Assembly: GCA_030743445.1 (NCBI GenBank)
Contig: JASLSL010000113.1
Coordinates: forward strand, 1-12,549
Direction: 5' to 3'
Origin: Alphaproteobacteria bacterium
Lineage (GTDB): Bacteria; Pseudomonadota; Alphaproteobacteria; UBA8366
DNA: 12,549 nucleotides
Part shown: positions 6,523-12,549 of the stretch, in pieces
How the letters are laid out: the number at the start of each line of letters is the position of its first letter
How positions within the stretch are numbered: position 1 is the stretch's first letter
Position numbers and translations under genes: made by a program
The notes under the pieces: model-generated
What the model was told of the DNA's origin: nothing
What the model saw: the letters and a program-made list of their open reading frames with translations, nothing else
Databases searched by the model: none

Positions 6523-6599
6523 GATCGTTTCTCCTGTGTTTGATCGATGACCGAAACCAAACCATAACCCGCCGCCAACGAGATAGTCGGCTGGTGGTG

Positions 6600-6629
6600 T
6601 TGAAACAGCAGAAAAAAATGACCTACAAT
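6600..6629 (+). promoter_or_regulatory. Sigma-70-type promoter for the TetR gene
   Basis: TTGAAA (6600-6605) and TACAAT (6624-6629) are each one base from consensus and are separated by 18 bp. Transcription would start near 6636, giving a leader of about 80 bases to the ATG at 6718. The spacer is A-rich (AGAAAAAAATG). Confidence 0.6.
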
Positions 6630-6665
6630 TTCAATAAGTTATCGGATTGGCCGAGAAAGCGAAGT

Positions 6666-6689
6666 AGTGCGGTGCGGTAAAACTGCACT
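6666..6689. promoter_or_regulatory. Candidate TetR operator (24-bp inverted repeat)
   Basis: AGTGCGGT (6666-6673) and ACTGCACT (6682-6689) are inverted repeats matching at 7 of 8 positions with an 8-bp spacer. It lies downstream of the predicted tetR start point and 28 bp before the tetR ATG, a position suited to autorepression. A direct repeat TGCGGTA at 6673-6679 and 6690-6696 (17-bp period) overlaps it. TetR-family proteins usually bind palindromes next to their own gene. Binding is inferred. Confidence 0.5.
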
Positions 6690-6717
6690 TGCGGTACGGA
6701 AATGAAAGGTGCCTGAC

Positions 6718-7326
6718 ATGCGTAAAGGCGAGCAGACCCGTTCCAAGATCATGGACATCGCGGAAGCTGCCATTTTGGCTAAAGGGTTTGACGCAACTTC
6801 AATCGAAGAAATCATCGAAGAAGTAGACATCACCAAAAGCGGTTTCTTCTATCATTTCAAGGATAAGAACAGCCTCGCCATAGCGCTGCTGCGCCGTTAC
6901 ATAGATCGCGAGGAAGCCCTGTTCGACAAGCTGTTCGGTCGCGCCGCGGAGCTACATGAGGATCCGCTTCATGCATTCCTCATCGGCCTAAGACTATTTG
7001 CGGAAATGATGAGCGATTTGCCGACGATTCATCCAGGTTGCCTAGTCGCCATCTACTGTTACAACGAGCGACTCTATAACAACGAAATCCGTTCGCTCAG
7101 CCAGGAATCAGCACTCGCATGGCGGGCCCGCTTTCAGGAAATCCTGGAAGAAATCGCCGCCAAATATCCGACGAAGGATGAAGTGGATCTCGTCGCGCTC
7201 GCGGACATGATCTCCAGCACCTTTGAAGGCGGCATCGCGATGTCCAAGATTCTGCGGGATCAAAATGTATTACCCGACCAAATTCTTTTGCTTAGATCAT
7301 ATATCAAACTGCTTTTTCTCGATTAG
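6718..7326 (+). CDS. TetR/AcrR-family transcriptional regulator
   Basis: The 202-residue protein has an N-terminal TetR DNA-binding domain (about 1-50). It begins RKGEQTRSKIMDIAEAAI, then GFDATSIEEI and the recognition-helix region ITKSGFFYHFKDKNSLA, which carries the family's G-F-Y-x-H-F-K-x-K pattern. The remainder is a helical ligand-binding domain of unknown specificity; HPGCLVAIYCYN near its middle recalls the C-terminal domain of some TetR regulators with a conserved Gly-Cys-Leu core. I chose ATG at 6718 because AAAGG lies 8 bases upstream; GTG at 6709 overlaps that site. It is 51 bp upstream of the GlpD-like gene on the same strand and divergent from the NTF2-like gene. It is AT-richer than its neighbours, suggesting transfer. 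Effector unknown. Confidence 0.92.
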   Translation: MRKGEQTRSKIMDIAEAAILAKGFDATSIEEIIEEVDITKSGFFYHFKDKNSLAIALLRRYIDREEALFDKLFGRAAELHEDPLHAFLIGLRLFAEMMSDLPTIHPGCLVAIYCYNERLYNNEIRSLSQESALAWRARFQEILEEIAAKYPTKDEVDLVALADMISSTFEGGIAMSKILRDQNVLPDQILLLRSYIKLLFLD

Positions 7327-7377
7327 AACCGGCGGGATTGGTGGCCGCCAGCGATCTTCTCAGGTTGATCAAACCTT

Positions 7378-8937
7378 ATGGCGCAATCGTTCGATAGCAT
7401 CCGAGACCGCGTTTTCGACGTCGTCGTCATCGGCGGCGGTATCACCGGGGCGAGTTCGGCGCAACACCTGGCGGCGGCCGGATTCAGCGTCCTTCTCGTC
7501 GAGAAGGGTGATTTCGCATCGGCGGCGTCGTCGCGATCGAGCCGGTTGCTCCACAGCGGACTGCGCTACCTGGCGCCACCGAAGTCGCTATGGGATTTCG
7601 TGAAGAAGCCGAGCGCCTTCCTCGCCGGCGCGAGCACGGCGCGGAAATCGAGCATGGTCGGCGACGAGCTAGCCCGCACCCTGCCGCATGCGGTCCGCAC
7701 GACGCGTCTCTTGCTGCCGATCTTCAAGACGTCGACGTTCCGCGGCTGGCAGGTCGACCTCGGCGTCCTCTTCCTGAAGCTCATCGGGCGCAGGAAAACG
7801 CCGCTGAACTACGTGCGCAGATCGAGCGACACCGCACGGGGCCTTCCCTTCGTTCAGTGGTTGCGGCAAGGGAACCAGCTCGAAAGCGTCGTCGAGATCG
7901 ACGATCACCAGTTTCATTGGCCGGAACGCATCTGCATCGACTGTATCATGGACGCCGAGCGCTTGGGCGCTGTCGCCTTGAACTACACCGCCGCGGAAGG
8001 CGTCACCCGAGAGGACGACCTTTGGCGGGTCGAGATCGCGAACCGCGACGGGGACCGAGCAAGTGTAACGGCCAAGGTGCTGCTGAATTTCACCGGTGTC
8101 TGGACCGACCGCACCAACGCCATGGTTCCCGCCGGCAAGCCTCCCAAACGACAGATCGTCGGGGTCAAGGGCGTTTCCATCGCCGTCCAGCTCCCCGAGC
8201 GCTTCGAGGGCGTCGGCATCGCCGGGATCAATTCCGAGGGCGATGCGATCATGTGCGTCCCCTGGGGTAAACTGCATTATATCGGCCCCACGGAAACCGT
8301 TTACGAGGGCGACATCGAGGATGTGAAGCCGGAAGACGAGGACATCGACGAGTTGATTCACGAGATCAATCTGTTCATGCCCGGCATCGATATGGACCGG
8401 TCCCGAATCCTCCACGCCTGGGCGGGGGTAAGGCCGATCACGTACGATCCTTCCCGCGCCAAGGGCCGCCGGATGCCGTTCAGCGTGCTCCACGATCTTG
8501 GGCCGGAAGGTTTCCCGAACATGCTGACGCTGACCTGGGCCGCGTTCATGTCCCACCAGCCCACGGCCCGGCGCGTGGTAAACGCGGTGCGGAAGCGCAT
8601 CCGGCCCTCCGGCCCGCCCCGGCCGCTTCGCCACGATGGGGCACGCGACGCGGCGGATTCGTCTCCTCCATTCATCGAGTCCAGGCCGGAAGTGACGCGC
8701 GCACAAATTATCCGAAGCGTCGAGAAGGAGTACGCGCGGGACCTGGTCGGCATTCTCTACCGGCGGACCGGTCTCGGATGGTATGTCCGGATTCCGGAGG
8801 ACAAGGTGCGTGAAGCGGCTGAATTGGTGGCGCCGATCCTTGGATGGGACAAGGACGATATCGATCGCGAGGTCGACAAGTACATGGCATATGTGCGCGA
8901 TCAGCATTTGATCGGCGATACCGATTGGGCCGCGTGA
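7378..8937 (+). CDS. GlpD-like FAD-dependent oxidoreductase (glycerol-3-phosphate dehydrogenase family, divergent)
   Basis: The 519-residue protein starts with an FAD-binding Rossmann motif, VVVIGGGITGASSAQHL (GGGITG at 19-24), with E42 ending the second strand. The GlpD signature GDFASAASSRSSRLLHSGLRYL spans 44-65. AGVRP (349-353) matches the conserved arginine segment of GlpD. A C-terminal domain (about 440-515) resembles the GlpD/DAO C-terminal helical domain. True GlpD oxidises glycerol-3-phosphate to dihydroxyacetone phosphate at the membrane and passes electrons to quinone. Here the usual GGKLTTYR segment after the SGVRP region is replaced by TWAAFMSHQPTARR (about 386-399), so the substrate may differ. 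I avoid the symbol glpD for this reason. The start is ATG at 7378, with a distant AGG as ribosome site. It is 51 bp after tetR, possibly co-transcribed. Confidence 0.85.
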   Translation: MAQSFDSIRDRVFDVVVIGGGITGASSAQHLAAAGFSVLLVEKGDFASAASSRSSRLLHSGLRYLAPPKSLWDFVKKPSAFLAGASTARKSSMVGDELARTLPHAVRTTRLLLPIFKTSTFRGWQVDLGVLFLKLIGRRKTPLNYVRRSSDTARGLPFVQWLRQGNQLESVVEIDDHQFHWPERICIDCIMDAERLGAVALNYTAAEGVTREDDLWRVEIANRDGDRASVTAKVLLNFTGVWTDRTNAMVPAGKPPKRQIVGVKGVSIAVQLPERFEGVGIAGINSEGDAIMCVPWGKLHYIGPTETVYEGDIEDVKPEDEDIDELIHEINLFMPGIDMDRSRILHAWAGVRPITYDPSRAKGRRMPFSVLHDLGPEGFPNMLTLTWAAFMSHQPTARRVVNAVRKRIRPSGPPRPLRHDGARDAADSSPPFIESRPEVTRAQIIRSVEKEYARDLVGILYRRTGLGWYVRIPEDKVREAAELVAPILGWDKDDIDREVDKYMAYVRDQHLIGDTDWAA

Positions 8938-9005
8938 AACGCATGGCCGGGAACGCAAAACCATCTCGAATTTGATCCCGAGGCCGACGGTAATTCGCGC
9001 CTGTG

Positions 9006-9035
9006 TTGCCCCGCCGGCTGCGGGTTTGCTACGAT
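9006..9035 (+). promoter_or_regulatory. Possible promoter for the dioxygenase
   Basis: TTGCCC (9006-9011) and TACGAT (9030-9035) are spaced 18 bp, each 4 of 6 to consensus, within the 118-bp gap after the GlpD-like gene. The start point would fall at about 9042, leaving only about 14 bases before the ATG, so the leader would be very short. Readthrough from the upstream gene is an alternative. Confidence 0.35.
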
Positions 9036-9055
9036 TCCGGCAGGAGCCCTGAGCC

Positions 9056-10099
9056 ATGCCCGAGAACCAATACGAACCCTTCGACCATCCGGCGGCCTGG
9101 AAGGCGACCGACTTCGCCTCGAAGGACGCGATCGCGATCGATCTGGAGCAACGCCACCTCGACGCGCTGGCGGCGGAGGTCGAGCGCGCGAAGCAGGCGG
9201 TCGGCGACCACGCCGACCTTACGGCGGACGACTTTCCCCTCGACGATATTCGCGAGGACGTCGAGGCCTGGAAGGCGGAGGTCCTGGAGGGCCGTGGGGT
9301 GCAGATGCTGCGCGGCTTCCCGGTCGATGCGATGGAGACCGACGACCTGCGTTGGATGTTCCTCGGGCTCGGCAGTCATTTCGGCCGCCCGGTCTCGCAA
9401 AGCTCGATGGGCGACTTCGTCGGCGACGTGATCAATGTCGGCGGCGACGACCGCAACGAGCGGGCCTACCGCAGCCGCCGCGAGCTCAACCTGCACACCG
9501 ACCGCTGCGACCACCTCGGCATGCTGTGCATCCGACCAGCGATCGCGGGCGGGCTCAGCGGCTACGCCAGTGCGCTGACGATCCACAACGAAATCCTGAA
9601 CGAACGCCCGGACCTGATCGAACCCTTGTACCGGGGCTATCACCATCACCGCTTCGGCGAGCAGCCGCCGGGCGAGCCGCCGGTAACACGAGAGCGCATC
9701 CCGATCTTTTCGATCCGGGACGGCGTGCCCTGCGTGATCTATATCCGCGGTTATGTCGACCTCGCGGTCGAGGAGGGCCATGTCGAGCTGACCGAAGCGG
9801 AGCTCGAAGCGCTCGATTTCATGGACCAGGTCGCGAACCGCGAGGATGTCCGGCTCGACCTCATGCTGGAGCCGGGCGAGGCCACCTTCACCAACAACTG
9901 CCTGCTGCTGCACACAAGGACCGCGTTCGAAGATTCGGACGACCCGGCGCTGAAGCGGCACATATTGCGGCTCTGGCTGCGCGAGGACGGAAGGCCGTCG
10001 TCGGACGGCGTGCTCGCCCACAAGGGCCGCGCCGGGATCGAGGAGCGCAATGGCAAGGGGACCTACTACACCCCTGTCGGTCAAACGCCGGGTAAGTGA
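9056..10099 (+). CDS. TauD/TfdA-family Fe(II)/2-oxoglutarate dioxygenase
   Basis: The 347-residue cytoplasmic enzyme carries the iron-binding facial triad: H147 and D149 in LNLHTDRCD, and distal H286 in NCLLLHTRTAF. The arginines of HILRLWLR (R301 or R305) are candidates for 2-oxoglutarate binding, about 15-19 residues after the distal histidine as in TauD. The N-terminal part carries GRGVQMLRGFPVD (79-91), typical of TauD-type proteins that begin with a beta-strand lid. Such enzymes hydroxylate substrates such as taurine, herbicides or carnitine precursors, releasing CO2 and succinate; the substrate here is unknown. ATG at 9056 has AGGAG 9 bases upstream. It lies 118 bp after the GlpD-like gene, and no transporter for a likely substrate is in the window. 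Confidence 0.92.
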   Translation: MPENQYEPFDHPAAWKATDFASKDAIAIDLEQRHLDALAAEVERAKQAVGDHADLTADDFPLDDIREDVEAWKAEVLEGRGVQMLRGFPVDAMETDDLRWMFLGLGSHFGRPVSQSSMGDFVGDVINVGGDDRNERAYRSRRELNLHTDRCDHLGMLCIRPAIAGGLSGYASALTIHNEILNERPDLIEPLYRGYHHHRFGEQPPGEPPVTRERIPIFSIRDGVPCVIYIRGYVDLAVEEGHVELTEAELEALDFMDQVANREDVRLDLMLEPGEATFTNNCLLLHTRTAFEDSDDPALKRHILRLWLREDGRPSSDGVLAHKGRAGIEERNGKGTYYTPVGQTPGK

Positions 10100-10161
10100 C
10101 CGACAACTCTGACACGGTATAGGGTTGCGTTTTTTGCGGCTGCGGACAGACGCGCCAAGTT

Positions 10162-10191
10162 TTGTCAGCAGGTAAAACGTGACAATTTTTT
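10162..10191 (+). terminator. Possible weak intrinsic terminator of the dioxygenase
   Basis: TTGTCA (10162-10167) and TGACAA (10180-10185) pair perfectly over 6 bp with a 12-base loop and are followed by TTTTTT (10186-10191). The stem is AT-rich and short, so termination would be inefficient. It is the only stem plus T-tract in the 145-bp gap between the convergent dioxygenase and basic-protein genes. Confidence 0.35.
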
Positions 10192-10244
10192 CGCGGTTCA
10201 CCCAAAGATTTCGGGCGTTTGGGAGTCGGCGGGCGGCTTTCCGT

Positions 10245-10460
10245 TCACCGGTTGCGGGCCGAGCCCCGCTTCATGGCCGGACTGATGGGAGCGCGTGAGG
10301 AATACGGCGAACCGTAGGTTTTCGCGGCGAACTTCCTGCCTTTCACGTTGGGGGCGCCGCCACTGGCCTCTGTCCCGCCGCTTTGGGTTTTGTCCGCGGC
10401 GGCCCGCTTGCCGGTTTTTCTGCCGCCGGGCTTCCGGTTCGGGCGCTTGTTTTTGGGCAT
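10245..10460 (-). CDS. Small, very basic hypothetical protein
   Basis: The 71-residue protein contains 19 Lys/Arg and only two acidic residues (D23, E31). Its first 19 residues are dominated by Lys, Arg, Pro and Gly (MPKNKRPNRKPGGRKTGKR). The centre is Gly/Ser-rich, and the tail carries SPYSSRAPISP and ends MKRGSARNR. It has no membrane segment or signal. I recognise no family; such composition suggests nucleic-acid or ribosome binding and a disordered structure, but this is inference. The start at 10460 has a good ribosome site (GGAG, 7 bases upstream); extending to 10643 would overlap the CoA transferase. It is 169 bp downstream of the CoA transferase on the same strand and convergent with the dioxygenase. 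Confidence 0.6.
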   Translation of the reverse strand: MPKNKRPNRKPGGRKTGKRAAADKTQSGGTEASGGAPNVKGRKFAAKTYGSPYSSRAPISPAMKRGSARNR

Positions 10461-10522
10461 GGACTTTCTCCGTCGGGTTATTTGTCCTCGCCCCAGGGTA
10501 CCCGCTGGAATGGACAACGCAA

Positions 10523-10536
10523 TCCGCCCGGGCGGA
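10523..10536. promoter_or_regulatory. Perfect 14-bp palindrome upstream of the basic-protein gene
   Basis: TCCGCCCGGGCGGA is an exact palindrome 63-76 bp upstream of the basic-protein ATG, in the 169-bp gap after the CoA transferase. Its position would suit an operator or a promoter-proximal hairpin. I see no convincing -35/-10 pair around it, and a GC palindrome can arise by chance in such DNA. Confidence 0.35.
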
Positions 10537-10629
10537 CAGTTTGTAAAAAGGATTCGACGCCGTTGCCCAAATTTCTGTTTGTGGACACTGGGTCGTATCG
10601 GTCTTGCGGCAGTCTCCTGACCCTTGCCC

Positions 10630-11811
10630 TCAGACGACGCCATCCCCCTTCATGCGCGTGACATCCTCCGGCGAGACGCCGCAGAGTTCGCCGAGGATCG
10701 CCTCGGTATGCTCGCCGAGCTCGGGCGGCCGGGTGATCTCGGCCGGCGAGTCCGATAGCTTGATCGGGCAGCCGACGGTCTGGAAGTCGCCGTAAGCGGG
10801 ATAGTCGAGGTCGACGATCATCTCGCGCGCCACGAGGTGCGGGTCGGCTAGCACCTCGGCGGTGTCCTGGCAGGCGCCGCACGGAATGCCGGCGGCGGCA
10901 AGCGCCTCCATCGCCTCGAACTTGGTGTGCCGGAGGGTCCATGCCTCGATGATATCGGTGATTTCCTCGCGGTTCTCCCAGCGCGCCTCCGGCGTGTCGA
11001 ACTTCGGGTCTTGCGCCAATTCGGGCCGGCCGATCGCCGCCGCGAAATCGGCCCACATATGCTGCTGCGCCAGGATATAGACGTAGTCGTTGGAACCCCC
11101 GGGGCTGCACGGGAAGGTCGAGGCGGGGATGTTCTTGCCAAGCTGGTTGCCGCCCCTCGGCATCGCCTCGCCGCGGCGCTGGTGCTCGCGCAGGCTGATG
11201 CGGATCAGGTTGACCACCGCATCCTGCATCGCGACCTCGACGACCTGGCCCTTGCCGGTGGCGTGGCGCTGCTGGAGCGCGGCGAGGATGCCGATCACCA
11301 TGTGCATCCCGGTTCCGGAATCGCCGATCGAGGGCCAGGTGAAGGTCGGCGGGTTCTCGGGAAACCCGGTGACACTCATCGCCCCGCCCATCGCCTGGGC
11401 GATCGGCTCGAAGGACTTGAAGTCGCTGTGCGGTCCATAGGTGCCGAAGCCCTTGATCGTGGCATAGATCAGGCCGGGATTGATCTCCTTCAACACGTCG
11501 TAGCCGAGTGCCAAGCGGTCCAAGGCGCCGGGCGAGAAGTTCTCCAAGAGCACGTCCGACTTCTCGATCAGTTGCTTGAACAGCGCCTTGCCCTCGTCGC
11601 TTTTCAGGTTCAGGGTCAGGCCCCGCTTGTTGGCGTTGAAGCTGAGGAAGAACAGCTGGTCGCCGGCCTGCGCCCTGGCGATGTCACCCTTGCCGGGCTC
11701 CTCCAGCTTGATCACCTCGGCCCCGAGCCAGGCGAGGATCTGCGCACAGGCCGGCCCCGCCTGATTGTGCGTCATGTCGATCACCCGAATTCCCGATAGC
11801 GCCTTCTGCAT
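10630..11811 (-). CDS. Class III CoA transferase, formyl-CoA transferase-like (CaiB/BaiF)
   Basis: The 393-residue protein is a family III CoA transferase, which moves CoA between carboxylic acids through an aspartyl-CoA intermediate. The catalytic aspartate is D164 in SIGDSGTGMHMVIGILAAL. Matches to the oxalate/formyl-CoA transferase subgroup, as I recall it, are MTHNQAGPAC (13-22), NANKRGL (59-65), VLLENFSPGALDRL (87-100), AMQDAVVNLIRI (194-205), PRGGN (218-222), AAGIPCGA (306-313) and GEHTE (366-370). It is shorter than Frc (about 428) and lacks the GGGGQ loop. Substrates are therefore uncertain; oxalate or related acids are plausible. ATG at 11811 has GGAG 7 bases upstream. No oxalyl-CoA decarboxylase is in view. 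The MBL-fold gene ends 49 bp upstream, so co-transcription is possible. Confidence 0.92.
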   Translation of the reverse strand: MQKALSGIRVIDMTHNQAGPACAQILAWLGAEVIKLEEPGKGDIARAQAGDQLFFLSFNANKRGLTLNLKSDEGKALFKQLIEKSDVLLENFSPGALDRLALGYDVLKEINPGLIYATIKGFGTYGPHSDFKSFEPIAQAMGGAMSVTGFPENPPTFTWPSIGDSGTGMHMVIGILAALQQRHATGKGQVVEVAMQDAVVNLIRISLREHQRRGEAMPRGGNQLGKNIPASTFPCSPGGSNDYVYILAQQHMWADFAAAIGRPELAQDPKFDTPEARWENREEITDIIEAWTLRHTKFEAMEALAAAGIPCGACQDTAEVLADPHLVAREMIVDLDYPAYGDFQTVGCPIKLSDSPAEITRPPELGEHTEAILGELCGVSPEDVTRMKGDGVV

Positions 11812-11860
11812 GCCAGCTCTCCCGTCGCCGTACCGTCGGCAGTTTCTTGATTGATAACCC

Positions 11861-12549
11861 CTACGTCCCGTCCTTCAACCACATCTGCTTGTCGAAGGCG
11901 ACGTGGTCGCCGAAGAAGTGGACCGCTTTCTCGAGCTTGTCCATCTCCTCGATGCGGTAAATTTTGCGCGGTTCGGTCAGGATCTCGACGTGCTCGCGGT
12001 TAACGACCCACTCCGTGGCCGGCTGCAGGGTGCTTTGGCGCTGCAGGACATCCCAGATGTAGTAGTGGTGCGGTACCACGACCCGGGGGCCGAGGCGCTC
12101 GATGATCGATTCGGTGTGGACGTGGCCCATGACGTGCTGCGAGCCGTCGATCGGCAACAGCGCGATGTCGATCGTGCCCAGCGCCTTCCAGATATTATCC
12201 GGCGGCTCGTGCCGGTTGTCGCCCCAGTGAACGATCCGCAGGCCGCCGGTCTCGACCACGATCAGGCAGTGGTCCCAGGACCGGGGGTTGTCCGGCGGCT
12301 CGATGTCGACGCCGTGGAAGTACTCGTAGATCTTCTTGAAGTCGTAAAGCGCGCAGCTCGAGTCCGTGGCGTGCTTGTCGGCGAGGCCATAGATCGTCAT
12401 GTCGCCGAACTTGTACATCCCGATCAGCCGGTCGAGCAGCACGTGCGCGTCGAGCCGGTGGAGCGCGTCGTGGTCGAAATGGGCGTGGGTCGACATGCCG
12501 ATATCCACCGGCACGATGGGGAAATCGCGGAAATACCAGTCCCACGACC
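11861..12549 (-). CDS. Metallo-beta-lactamase-fold hydrolase (5' end beyond window)
   Basis: The gene is open to the window edge with no stop, so its start lies outside; about 229 residues are visible. The metal motif HxHxDH is seen as STHAHFDHDAL. Later candidate metal ligands are the aspartate in HWGDNRHE and the histidines of VVVPHHYYIW, and GHVHTES adds a further histidine motif. The order resembles UlaG-type Zn-dependent hydrolases (COG2220-like), which cleave lactone, ester or phosphoester bonds in the cytoplasm. The GTG at 12514 is not the real start because the frame continues upstream with conserved-looking sequence (SWDWYFRDFPIVPVDIGMS). Its stop is 49 bp before the CoA transferase ATG. 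Substrate unknown. Confidence 0.85.
   Translation of the reverse strand, partial: SWDWYFRDFPIVPVDIGMSTHAHFDHDALHRLDAHVLLDRLIGMYKFGDMTIYGLADKHATDSSCALYDFKKIYEYFHGVDIEPPDNPRSWDHCLIVVETGGLRIVHWGDNRHEPPDNIWKALGTIDIALLPIDGSQHVMGHVHTESIIERLGPRVVVPHHYYIWDVLQRQSTLQPATEWVVNREHVEILTEPRKIYRIEEMDKLEKAVHFFGDHVAFDKQMWLKDGT

Noticed and set aside
7669..9057. 462-codon open frame on the minus strand
   Set aside because: It mirrors the GlpD-like gene, which has the FAD motif, and its composition is that of an antisense frame.
9029..10201. 390-codon open frame on the minus strand
   Set aside because: It is antisense to the dioxygenase, whose HxD...H iron site is intact.
10461..10643. N-terminal extension of the small basic protein
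   Set aside because: It would overlap the CoA transferase 3' end, and the internal ATG at 10460 has the better ribosome site.

Overview
This window looks like chromosomal DNA of a GC-rich alphaproteobacterium, most like a Rhodospirillales-type lineage. The strongest marker is a full-length MipZ, the ParA-like ATPase that places the division site in many alphaproteobacteria. High third-position GC, short leaders and a scattered ATTCCGG-type palindromic repeat fit this. There are no rRNA, tRNA, CRISPR, phage or transposase genes. Genus is not determinable from what I can see.

Layout. Positions 1-1104 (minus strand) hold the start of ugd preceded by galU, the two-step route from glucose-1-P to UDP-glucuronate. 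Positions 1191-1291 hold copy A of a palindromic repeat. Positions 1326-3641 (minus) hold a tight three-gene block: mipZ, a von Willebrand A (VWA) domain protein, and a membrane-anchored protein with a C-terminal J domain. Positions 3721-3845 hold copy B of the repeat, ending 2 bp from the stop codon of a stand-alone cytoplasmic molybdopterin oxidoreductase (3848-5908, minus). Positions 5909-7326 are visibly AT-richer: a repeat-laden spacer, a small NTF2/SnoaL-like protein (minus), a divergent control region with a good promoter and a candidate operator, and a TetR regulator (plus). A GlpD-like FAD oxidoreductase and a TauD/TfdA dioxygenase follow on the plus strand. Convergent to these are a 71-residue very basic orphan protein, a formyl-CoA-transferase-like class III CoA transferase, and a metallo-beta-lactamase-fold protein that runs off the right edge, all on the minus strand.

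How the genes may work together. galU and ugd form one sugar-nucleotide unit. The mipZ-VWA-J block is the most suggestive set: a division-site ATPase transcribed with a metal-site adhesion-type domain and a membrane co-chaperone. The TetR gene sits 51 bp before the GlpD-like gene and divergently from the NTF2-like gene, so it may control both. The GlpD-like protein appears to lack the GGK-TTYR substrate motif of true glycerol-3-phosphate dehydrogenases, so its substrate is open. The CoA transferase resembles oxalate/formyl-CoA transferases but lacks the glycine loop. The right half reads as a mixed catabolic region rather than one recognised pathway.

No intergenic stretch exceeds 300 bases; the largest (1105-1325 and 5909-6135) are described below. 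All family assignments come from reading motifs and from memory of family sequences; no search was run.
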